A stretch of DNA of 64,000 nt. It comes from Distichodus sexfasciatus (taxonomy: Eukaryota; Chordata; Actinopteri; Characiformes; Distichodontidae). The notes under the pieces were generated by a model that saw nothing but the letters and a program-made list of their open reading frames with translations, had not been told where the DNA came from and did not search any database. Below, one piece after another: positions 12,501 to 24,500 of the stretch. Both the position numbers and the translations under genes were made by a program. Within the stretch, counting starts at the first letter, position 1; every line of letters begins with the position of its first letter. The stretch is from the NCBI GenBank assembly GCA_032718565.1, contig JAVGVS010000041.1:1493501-1557500 (forward strand). The letters are read 5' to 3'.

Positions 12501-15500
12501 GAAAGGTTTTGTAACAGATGTTACAATAATGACAAACTTAAATAAATCAGCTTGATTTTTGATTAATGTATTCAACAGACTGTTAAAACAAGTCAACTAG
12601 TTAATTAGCAGCTAGCTACAAACGTAACAATAGATAATGTATGGATGAAGTACCCAGGTTAAAATTGCACTTTTTCACATAAGGATGAGTGTTAGGTGAA
12701 AGATAATACCTTTTACCACAGCACAACCCTTACAAAAACAAAAAGCAAACTTGTGGTTAATTTGTGGCAAACACTGGAGTTTGCAGGAATATGTTGCCAC
12801 AAGTTTGCCATTGTCAAACACTAGAGGCAAACTTGTGAAACTTGTGTGTTCTAGCAACAAAGACAAATTGCCAATAGTGGTGAAGTGCATTAACCAGGGA
12901 TTTGTCAAAGCTATTTGCCAGTAATGACAAACTTGTAGTGAACGTTTGGTGACATTTGCCAAGTGCATAAGTTTTCCAAAAAGTTTGCTAATTTGCATGT
13001 GAAAATATAACCTTGTTGCTAATTTGCAGCTCAAATTTTGTAGCACAGTTTGTTCAGCTTTGAAACAGAAACTGGTTTACTGTAAATTCATGGGTAGGTA
13101 AGATTATCAAGACATGATGTAAGGGAGGCACTGTCACTGCTGTGTGTGCAATGCAAGGATTAAAGCAGAATGCAGAAGTAAGAGGTTTATCAACCAAAAC
13201 AAAAAAACAGCAACAGAAAAAGTAGTCAGCAGAGCCATGAAACAACCCCAAAAAACCTCAGGAAAACAGACAAATTTGAAACGTTGGAACTTGACAAGAA
13301 ACAACACAGACTAAACACATGCCAGTTCGGAAACAAAAGAGGGAGGCTGATCTAATTAGGGAGAGGCACAGGTGAAGCAGATTAGGGAAAATGAGCCACA
13401 GACACTGATCGGGAACAGGAGAAAGGGTGGCCACTAGTGGCCTAGTATGGAACTGCAGACAAGTCATTAAAGGAAATCTTGCTAGGAAAATGAATTTATT
13501 GGAATGTACTAATAACAGGTTATTTATTTATTTGTTTGTCTATAGGGTGAAATAATTTCGTAGTGTAATGGTTAGGGAGTTCAGATCGAGCTGTGATTGT
13601 TGGTTCAAGTCCCAACCCTCTGAGGCACTTTTGGCTATATTACTTTTACTATATTGTCATTTCTTGAATAATTTACATTTATGGCATTTAGCAGACACAC
13701 TTATCCAGAGCCACTTTCATTTCCTACACTGCAAAAAATGCATTTTTAAAAATAAGAAAAAATTTACTATTTTTGGGGGAAAAAAATACTTATTTCAAGC
13801 AAAATTATCTGCCAGTGCAGCAAGAAAATTGCACTTGCTAAGACATCTTAAAACAAGAAAAAAATACTCAAAGACTAAGCATACACAACTTAAATGAAGC
13901 AGAATATACTAGTTTTTTTCTCCAATTCTCTTGAAACAAGTAAAAATATACTTACAGTCTACCTGTTACCACAACTCCTTTACCAATGTAGGTTGTTTTA
14001 AGAAAAAACTGCTGTATTACCTAGGTAGGATAACTCAAGAGAAATTTTCTTGAAACAAGTCAAATAATCTAAACAATATTCAGTCTTACCAAGAAAATAA
14101 ATCCAAAAAATGGTGTAACAAGATTAAAATGCTGAATTCAAGTCAATTACACTTGTACAGATTTTTATTTTTTGCAGTGTAATTTCAGGGACAGTTTTAC
14201 TGTAGCAACTTGGGGTTAGGGGTCTTGCTCAGACACCCAATGACAGTAGTGCTGGAGATAGAATTCAAATCCACAACCTCCTGGTCCAGACTGTTCTAAC
14301 CAGTATGTAGTTCTAACCTAGTATGTAGTCCAACACGTGTGTGTGCGTATTTATGTGTGCAGACTTTGTTGGTGTTCTTGTAAGGAAAGTTTAATGAGGT
14401 TGAGGTAAGTGTTGAGGTTAGCTTTAGCAAATTTTCTAACCTTTAGCAAACCCACAGGTCAATGAGAAACCGTTAAAAAACACAAGGGCGATTGTTTTTA
14501 GGTGCATGTGGACGGATGGCTGTGTTTGTACAGAGGTGTGTGTCTAAGTGTTGGGGGGGGGGGGGGGGGGGGTTGAAGGAGGGACGCCTGCACGTGTGGG
14601 TGCAAGCGTCAAAAAGGCAGCTGCGCTTTTTGTAGGAAGCAATTATCTGCCCAGTCAAAGGGACTTCATTCTTTTCCATGTTAATTTCCCTGCAAATGTC
14701 AGCTGGCACAACTCAGGGATCACGAGGTTGCATTCCGACCGAATGAAGCTTAGCGAGGTGTAATGAAAGCCAGACTACGGAGATTACCTCCAAAATGTTA
14801 ATTACGTTATTGCCACAATCAGCCCTGTCCTGCTGCTCTCGACTTAGAAGCATAACACTCATAAGTCCTCTCTAGACTAACAAGGTTTGTACATCTTGGC
14901 TGGTTTTATCATTTACATCAGATTAACTGAGTGCTGGAGTTAAACTGTGTCCGAGAACCCAAGAAACAGAGTAGAATTAATATGTTGACGTTCCTGTTCA
15001 CCTTATTGTTAATCTCCGAAAATGACTACATTGATAATTCGTGTGAAAAGAGGAAGCGGTTGTTCCACATCCCCACATCCTGCCTGTCAGGGGAGTGATT
15101 AAAACGAAAGGGCCTGGCCATGAGGGCTCATTGTCTGCCCTGGCAGCCCCATTGCATTGGGGATCCGACTCTGTTTTATCAGCTGTCAGTAATTGGCATA
15201 TTGTCCTGTGACGGGTTTATTTAGTTGTAATGAAGCGGAAAGGTGAGCTCTGTATTTACTCTAAATCCCCCAGAATCAGACGACAGGCGGTTTTGGTCCC
15301 CCCAGAGGGACGGTGTTGATTAGGAAAGCGTCTGACGCTGGGGTTGGGGATCGCAAGGGCGAGGAAGCCGTTAGGACTGACGAGGTTGAGAGGGAGGGCG
15401 CTTGTCTGGGCTTGTTGGGAGTTTTTCCATAGCACTGACACTGGATGTGGAGGGCTCCCTTCCTGAAAGCCAGTGTCACGGTGCATTTGCTGGACGTGAA

Positions 15501-18500
15501 CTGTGATTATAATTTCCAGTTTCCTGGCAGGAGGGGCTTGAGCCTTCAGAAGCTTCAAACCCAGAATTCCTTTAGCTGTTTGCTGAAAGACTTGGAAAAA
15601 AAAAACAAAAAAAAGTAGGGCCAAATTGTTCCAAGAGCAAGCGAGCTGAAAGAACCGGGTTCTGGCTGACAAAACGCTTCCCAGCATACTAATGGCCAAT
15701 TAGGGAAAGGCCAGATGATGAGCGCGACAGGGTACCGCTAATGTCCAAGCAGCAGAGGTAATGGTGACCACACTCCAGCACTCTAGTGTTTTTCAGTCTC
15801 TCCCCAGGTGGTGGGTGGGTGGTAAATGCCCTCTTCACACGAAGTTTCCGGCTTGCGTAGGGGTGGGTGGTCTGTCTGTCATGTGACGGAACATCTCTCT
15901 GTAATTGTCTTGTCAAACATCCAGTCAGCGGGACGTCTGTAAGTTGTGTGAGTCCATGATTGTACTTCTTCTCTCTGTCTTGCACCATCTTATTAATATT
16001 TATCTGATTCAGCCACTATAAAACTTTGGATTTGTCTTTGTAAGCCTCTCTCTTTCTTTCTCCCTCTCGCTCTTTTTTTGTATCGTTGTCTTCCCTGATT
16101 TAAAACGCTTCTCTTTCCCCCGTCCCTCTCTGATTGGATTAACATTTGGGTTTGGATAGATTTCAGAGCGAAGTCTAGGAAAGCAGGCATGAAAGGCTCG
16201 CCCCACTTTCTCTCGCTCCCGCCAATAAGCCGTCTGTTTTCCTGGGCGTCGGGGTTAGATGCCCCGTTTAAACAAACAGGCCAGCCTGTGTGAACGCACC
16301 CCGCCGAAGCTCTAAAGTAATTATATGGATCAGATTGCCCCGGGATGTTTTGAAAACTGGACCTTAAAAAGGAGGCCTTGTGGAGGACAGGTTGACCTCT
16401 GACCCTGGCAGGAGATCCCGTTTCAAAGTGGGATGCTTATTCTTAGTTTCTAACAGCATTGGCTTCGGCGTCAGTGCCCTTCGACTCCTGCTCGAACTTG
16501 ACAAAACTACTTGTGAAACAGAGTTGTCAGCTGTGATGATAGCGCCAAATCTCCAAAAACTGACCTTTTTTAGGTGTTTTTGAGGCGAAGGATGATATTC
16601 GAAGAATCGTAGACCTCAACACAACCTTATATTTAGAAATTATTACCTTATTTTAGTTTCCAAAAAATATATATACTTATGCTATCAAAGTAAAGCATAT
16701 TAGCATCTGTGATATCTTGCCCCTTCTTTGTCCTCAGAGTGCGATAAGGATGTGAACCCAAACAGTCTTAGCGAACCTCAAACAGACGCCAACATAATGC
16801 TGTGTTCCAGTGTACCCATATCAGACTGGCATGTTGCCTCATCCTGAGCCAGGAAGTGCGTGGAAATGAACTTCCTGTCAGGATGTGGCGTGTGAGAGCG
16901 CAGCACAGAGGACAATTGCCCCCGGCGTTCTCACCCAGGCTCCAGCACCTGTGTTTCCTCTGTTGCATGCAAAAGACAAGTGGGCTCCCATTGAGCCCCT
17001 CCATGAAGTGCCGCTCTCATGTGCAGACCCTCTCAGAGTGCTGCGTCAAGCTGCACTGAGATGCTTTGTTTTTTATTTTGTCTTGCCACGTCTTATGTTC
17101 TGCTGCCCTGGGTTGTCTTGTGTTATGATGGGATGTGCGGTATGAATGTGCGTTGTGTTGCAGATGTTTGGCAAAGTCGAGATGAGAGCCAGAATTTCCG
17201 CCAGAGTTATGACCCTCAGCTGGTAAGAGAGGAGAAGAGGCTGGAGGTGGAGGAGGAGGTCAGAGTTCAGGTCGGAGTGCTATGCGTAATTTACCAGAAT
17301 ATTAATAAAATAATACACAATTTTCGTTGATATTCACACCACATCATTTTGACCACACCTCTGTTTCTAAAGGTGGATGAACTGATGAGACAGGAGCTAA
17401 AAAACCTCAAGCTGGTGGTGGATCGGGACAAGGGCAAGAAGAAGAAAAAGGGAAAGAAAGCCAATAAAAAGGTGATAGAGCTCAGTGTGCTTTAGTAACC
17501 AGAACAGTATCTGTCCCCTTACATATATGTGACCCTCCATGGCAAAACCAGTCGCTGGTCGCAAGGGAGGTTACCGAGAAAAACGAGCGTTTATGTTGCG
17601 TGGGGTAAAATTTTGGATTTTTTGTTTTTAGTGTTTTGAAACAGTGGAAGGTCTATACTGTACTGTTGTGAATAAATTTCGCTGAAAAACTTACCCTTTC
17701 CATCCTAAAAACGTGACTTTCTTGAGGTGAGGAATTCAATTCCAGCAGAATGTTAAAAGTTTGTGTTTTGACCGCTCTACTCCAATATTTACGGTAAATC
17801 TAGCGTGAAGATATTTCTCCGGAATCCATCTCCGTCTCCCGAGTTCAGTTAACCTACGCAGGTAGGCTATCCGTGTGGCTGTGAATGCAGCGTAGGCTAC
17901 CGTAAATACAAACGTAGCCGCGACCACACCAAGCGTCTGTGAGTGCTACGGTGATAGTCAACTTCAAAAGCAGATTTCTCCGTTTCTCACTTGGCGTGAC
18001 AGGAGAAACCCGACTCCTTTGAATGTTGATATCTCAGTCATATGTCGTCCCATTCATTCCATATAGGTATCGTTTTGAAGCTTGATTTATGCCCTTTCAT
18101 GAAAACATAACTCAATTTTGAAAATTTGCGTCAAGCGACTGGTTTTGCCGTGGAGGGTCACATATAACCTTTATAGTCTATATATAGGATTATTTCCCAG
18201 GTTCCAGTTTAACTTGAATGCTTAGATTTAGCAGTTTCTAATCCCTGTTCACACATATGCGGATATATTTATAAATGCATATTTTTTTTAATTGCGTATA
18301 CACACTATTTGGTTAAAAAAAAAATCTCTGTACACACTAGAACACAAAATGATTCCAAACTCGGATGTTTACCACTTGTCTGCCTCGCGTCAGTGGATAC
18401 CAGCCTAGCGTGAATCACGATACAGTAGCCTTCTTCATGGTTACCATAGTCATTTGTGGTAATCTTGAACTAATGTTTACTTGTGTATTAAATGTTCACC

Positions 18501-21500
18501 AGAGGAGTCTTGGTTCCTCTCATGGTTGCTTCCTGCTACACGGAGATGTTTCCTTGGCACTGTTGCTTCTTGCTTGCTTGGGCCGGTTTTATGTAAAGCG
18601 CTTTGTGACAATGTCTGAGAGCGCTATATAAATAAAATTGACTTGAATTGAATATGTAAGGAATTTAAGGTATTTAAGGAATGCACACAATAGAACTAAT
18701 TACTAGTTTTACTTGTTTACACAGATCCACAGAATCCCGCATTTTGAAAAATCTTCATTTTGGAGGAAGGTATTTAAAAAAGATGCATTTGAGGTGGCTA
18801 AAACTCTGTTCACGTGTAGACAAAAGGCCCAAATGTATAAAAAAAAATATGCGATTGTAAAAATATTTGCATACGTGTAAACAGGCCCTAAGTCTTGCAT
18901 TGTGTGGCTCCTGCTAATGTGGGCCAGTTTATTCCTTAAAGGATTTCTTCCAGATCTTGGATCAAAATAACTTTTCCTGGGGCAAAAGGTTTCGTAACAA
19001 AGCTAATTTGACTTCTGAATCATTTAGGGTAGGACGCTGGCCAAAAAAATGTTATCTGGGTAGAGGCAGCTTTACTGGTATTTTTGCAGTTTGTTGACAC
19101 ATACCATTTCAGGTATAATTGCCCAAATGGAATCTGTGATTCACTGGTCATTTTAAATACCCCTTCTTTCATAAAGGAATGAATATTAAGTTTATATAGT
19201 TATCTTCTAGACTCTATACAGAGGAAATAGGGAATGAGTGAGTGACTCTTTGTCATTGTGAACACAGCACACCACAATGAAATGTGACATCTGCATTTGA
19301 CCCATCCATGAAGGAGCAGTGGGCAGCTGACATGGGCAGCACCCGGGGAACAGTGCTTGGAGATGATACCTTGCTCACAAGTACCTCAGTGGTACTTTTA
19401 CCAGTCCCGGATTCGAATCAAACTGCCTTCCGTTTACTGGGCAAACACCCTAACCATTACACTACCAACTGCCCCAAAATGTGTGTCTCATCAAAAGGGT
19501 AACACCATTTTTGCAGCAGAATTCCCATCACTACACTGGGCTTTGGTAAACACACGGAGCACAACATTCATAAAGTGTTAATTCATCTCATCAACACTCT
19601 ACAACAGCAACCTGCCTTTCTTTGTTGGTCTCTCTTCCAAGCACTGAACCTGTCATACTCCAGATAGATTAACTGAACTGCAGATGGCATGGCGGTTGGC
19701 ATTTTATATAATACACCAGCACCTTTACCATGACTATTTGGAGATAACTGCTCTTAGAGGAATTTCATGATGATGCACAACCTGTGTGAACATGTGAAAT
19801 GTTGCTAAAAGCAGAGTTAAACATGTAAAAGGTTTGTGGTGTAATGAAAGTGTGCAGGTGTACTCAAGAAATCCATCAAGTCAACACAGTAAATCACAGT
19901 GTGTTGCTGATTTAACTTCAGGAATGTCTGTGCCACCTGAAGATAATGTGTAAAGATGAAAAATGCATTTAATGATGACAGTTCACAAACATCATACATA
20001 TGAGTGAATGAGTTTTCTATAAATTGATGAAGGTTCTTACAGTTATATAAAAATGCATTCAAAATACTTGAATGTTACCAAACCAGTAAAAACTCAATGA
20101 ATTGAGAATTTGTTAAAATGTTTGTAAGAATCTTTAACACATTAATTATAATATACTTTTTAAACAAGTATTTTATTAATTGATGTCATCAATTTGTCAA
20201 ATTGTTTTAGTCATGTAAAATATATGGTAATATATCAATGACTGATAAAAAGGTAATGACATGACACATCATTTGATACAATAACATAAAATAAGACAGT
20301 CATGTGTAGAAGTACGCTGAATAAGTTGGGGAAATCATAGTGATAAATCTATCACATTCAAGATTTTTGTTGAGATTTTCCCTTTTTTTGTGGATATTCA
20401 ATGAGAATCTCCATGAAATAAATAAATAATATTGAGTTTCAGACTTTCACATACAGCAGTCTCCCCAGTGTGGCAACTAATCCTGGCGCTACTCAACTTC
20501 TTATAGCCATTGGCTTGTTTCTGAATCTGTTTCTGGATGCAGATAAACTCCTTCTATACGGTTGTGAAGAGAGGGTCAGCCAGGTCACACAGTGGTCCAT
20601 CCATATGGTCAGGAATGTGAGATAGACACACAGGCAGACACACAATCTTGTGCTTGTCAGCGTGTTTTGATAGGACTTCATTCTCACCACCTTGGCCTCA
20701 CACATTTGCGTGTCTACATGCATACACAGCATCGGTGTTGGCCAGATGTGGTTGGAATGATGCAGGATGATGGAAGATTTGGCTGCATTGCAACTTATTG
20801 TAAGCAGTGGTAAACAAAAAGTAATGCTACCAAATGTGCTGCGATTTGGGCTAGGTCAAGACCACCTGAACTGAGACCGAGACAAGACCAAGACCAGGGT
20901 GTGTTGAGAGCGAGACAAGACCAAGGTTCTAAAGGACTGAGGCGTGACTGAGAACAGGCCGGGGCGAGACCGAGACCGGACTAGTCCACGTTTTAAACCA
21001 CATAACAAATAAGGGGAACATTGAAAACCTATAAAACAATAAACATGTTTATTCAATATTTCTCTCTTACATATCTATAATGAGGAAATTTTTATCCATT
21101 TGGTATCCGTCTGGATACAGAATAAAATTATTTGACAACAAATAATGCATTTTTCTATATAATTTTTTTCCCTATTGATTAACCTCTAGCATTTTAAAAT
21201 GGGGAAAAATCTGATCAATTGAAAATGAAGAAATACAAATAAGTTTGGGGTAATTTTGAACCAAATTGGACTCATTTTGGACTATAAAATGAGCTGCTTT
21301 TGGCCTTTCTGAACTACATTTTTGCACATGATGGCGTTCCATGTGAGAGACACGTGTGTTTACAGCGCATATAATGTAATTAATGCCTTTTTACACAATT
21401 ACTTACTACTAATTTTTGTGCACAGAATTACTCCGAAATAATTTCACATTCAGAGAAATGAATGTAATGTCTGGTAAGTTCAAAGTCTTGTGATTCTGAT

Positions 21501-24500
21501 GTTTCTGTAAGTTAAATACATTCTGAGTTATTAAAACACTAATTGATAAACAATAAACAAAAATGGCAGTTGTGGTCTCGGCTGGCCTCGAAATAAAATC
21601 CCGAGTCCTCTTTGTTCGAGTCCATGACAAGACCGAGTACAAATACGGCCGAGACCGAGACAAGACTCAGACTTTCAAAAACTACTACAACACTAGCATG
21701 CATGGGTGTTTGTGTTTGATATTTGTGCTCTGTGACGATGCTTAAGTGTTTATACTGTGTTCCATTACATAGAGCAGGTCCATCTTTGCATTTCCTGTGA
21801 ACTGAAATGTTATTTTTACTTGCAAACACTTTGTATCTGGAACATCATTTGTTACATGTCTGCACAAGTGAATACTTCAGCCACATACTTGGCACCTTGC
21901 TCAAGTGCTTTATATACCAGGCTCTCTGAAAGCCAAAAGGAGGAATTTCAGTGTCTGCACTGCATATGTACGTATAGCAAATGATCATCAATCACTCATG
22001 CTAGAATCTACGAACTCGTTCATCTCATAAGACACGAACACGATCTTACCTATAGCACGAACATGGCTTAGTTGAATTTGTGTGCCTTCCCCTAAGCCTC
22101 CTTACGTAACCTTTTGCATCTGCATGTTTACCCAGAGTGTAAACAAGAAGCACACCCACACTTCATAAATGACGAAGAAAGCTGATCTTTTTAGTCATGT
22201 TAAAGAGGTTAGAAAAAGCGAAACGAAAGGTTTTGCTGTTATGTGTCTACTGTTACATTTGACAAACTTTTTCCCCTTGTTGACGCAGCCAAAGAATGAC
22301 GCGAGCGATCACTTCAGTGGAAAACACTGTGTTCTTTGCTTCAGATTCAGTGGCAACCCTTCAATGACCCTTTCCACATACTTATAAGAAACCAAATCCT
22401 TGGCCTGCGCTGTCAAAAATATTTTGTTCCATTTTAGAAAAGGCAAATATTACCAGCGAGCATAGCTGTAATTCCAGAAGGCATTTTTGGAAGCCACACA
22501 AACTCACTTTTGGATCGCTTGAAGCTTTATCTGATTGTTTAGTGGGAAATCTTCTACCAGGAAAAAAACGAACGGAACGTATGTCATCTCTCTGTGCTGT
22601 CATTAACTCGTGCCTCCTCACTAGGCCTCTTCAAAATGAAAAGATTTGCATTTGAAATCCTCGTGGACCCCCCAGAATGTCAACATCAGGGCAGTGTGCC
22701 AAGACAAAACAATTGCTAATCACAGAGCTTAACATGTGGCAAGTCGGATCATTCGGGACACACTTGAGGGAAATTCCTTGAACGCATAGCCAGGCCTTAC
22801 GGATCGAAACAGACTTCCACTATAAACAAGTTTCCAGGGTGTCGTCTCGCAGAGCGGTTCCAGCAGGTGTGTCCAGACGCGAGGCCGGCACAATGCTAAT
22901 CAGAGAGATCAGCAAACAGCTGGGCTTCTATCGTGGAAAAGAAGAAAGTGTGTTTCTATCGAAGAGCCAGATGTTTAGCTGTGTTTTTTGGGTTTTTTTT
23001 TATCATTCCCTCCAAAACGTTCATATTGACATTTCGTGGCACATCAACGATTTTAGTTTAACCTTTAAAAGTCTGAGAGGATATAGGGTGTCCTTTGTTT
23101 TTAGGCTTATTCTAGTGTGTGTGTGTAGAAGTTTTGACCCCTTTCAGCCTAATTTTTTTTTACACATTTCTGGGAGAGAAGTCAATTTTTGCGCATGATC
23201 GGCAAATATAAGGTTTGACTACTGGCTACCACATAATTATTTTTAATTATTTGTAATTATTTTTCAGGGGGTGCTAAGCTAAAATGTAAAAAATAGCCTA
23301 AAATTACCACTGTTTACTGCTGTTGCCGTGTCTAACGAGATGCAGAGTTGACATTGTTGTGTGCGCTGTTCTCTTTCTCCATTCAGAAAAAGAAGAAAGG
23401 GAAAAAGGGTGGAAAGAAGAAAAAGAAAAAAGAGCGGGACCTGACAGCAGACAGGTTTGTAATAAAAATGAAAATAATAAAGTAAACATGGACAAAAACT
23501 GTGTACATAGTGGTGTAAACCATTTTTATATGCCTATGAACAGACCAAGGCTTTGACGCAGTCACTGTCTGGGTATCTGACCTTGTGGTGTTTTTCAGAC
23601 TTAAATGTTTTCCCTGCTCGCTGCAGTCAGGACTGTGGCTGAAACACAGACTTGTAAATTTAACCTCTTATATACGTATGTCCTTAATCTTAACACAGTC
23701 TGTAGTCCTCTGACCCCAGCAGGCTTCTGGTATTGGTCACTGGCTTATCCTGGGGTACTGCATGAGCCAAACTCTTATCTTTTAATCCCACTAATGTGAA
23801 TATGATTTAATCTTACAACTGTCCAGCACTAGAGGAGTTAGGGTCCAGTATGGGTCTCATTTGAGTCTTGAGCAACTGTTTTCTGTCATGTTTCTCTTTC
23901 ATGTGTTTTGTGAAATGCATTCGAAACTATAGGAAACACTCACCTAGAATTTAAAACCTTTTTTCAGAACATTTTTCCTTCTGAACAGCTGGCCCAAGGG
24001 TGTGAGATCTTGGATCGGTGTGATTCTATGATGTAATATCAGATGCTGTCAGTGATTCATGTATATCTTAATGTCTCTGTTTTCATTACACTCTCTCCCT
24101 CCCTGTCTCCGCAGGACCATTGAATCGCTCTATGAGGAGCTTGTTCTTGAAGGCATCCTGACTCGGCCGATGAGCGTCAGACTCTCACAATACCTCGGTA
24201 TGAAAAGCAAAAATAACCCTGTGGACGTCACCAAAAATTCAGTTTTATATTAGAAAAATTTTACATATGGATGTAATACTCTATTTAGTCAACAGTCAGT
24301 TTTGTCCACGCCTAGGTCCCCAGCCAAAAGGGGGGTCAGTTTTGCTCAATGCTGCACTCCTGCAGAGTCTTCTTAGAGGCCGTTGCATCAACCATGCAAA
24401 CCCCAAAGCGCTCCGAGCGGTGTTGTAATTCAAATCCGCGCCTCCAAGTTCGATACGCAAGCTGCGATGCTGAAATGTTGTGACCGCAGCCACGTGCGCA

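Larger units (their letters stand above)
7620..17163. other. iqca1 9.5-kb intron
   Basis: No exon is seen on either strand. It contains a CCAAT cluster (8167-8265), a degenerate tandem repeat (9861-10200), a hAT-like remnant (11068-11570), a motif-rich block (12650-13060), a nested SINE/MITE (13672-14325), a G20 run and a non-repetitive enhancer-like block (14750-15250). 15250-17100 has nothing I can assign. Confidence 0.55.
17472..23386. other. iqca1 intron, repeat-rich
   Basis: No exon is seen. It holds inverted-repeat element A, a retroelement 3' tail, a SINE and a long copy of the 'gagaccgagac' repeat. 19500-20800 and 21700-23300 contain nothing I can assign. Confidence 0.5.

Noticed and set aside
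15256..15699. 147-codon - strand frame
   Set aside because: No family resemblance; lies in a plain intron and includes an A-rich run.
21409..21829. Overlapping - strand frames with 'SRSRPYLYSVLSWTRTK'
   Set aside because: Translation of the dispersed 'gagaccgagac' repeat, also seen at 4728-4937.
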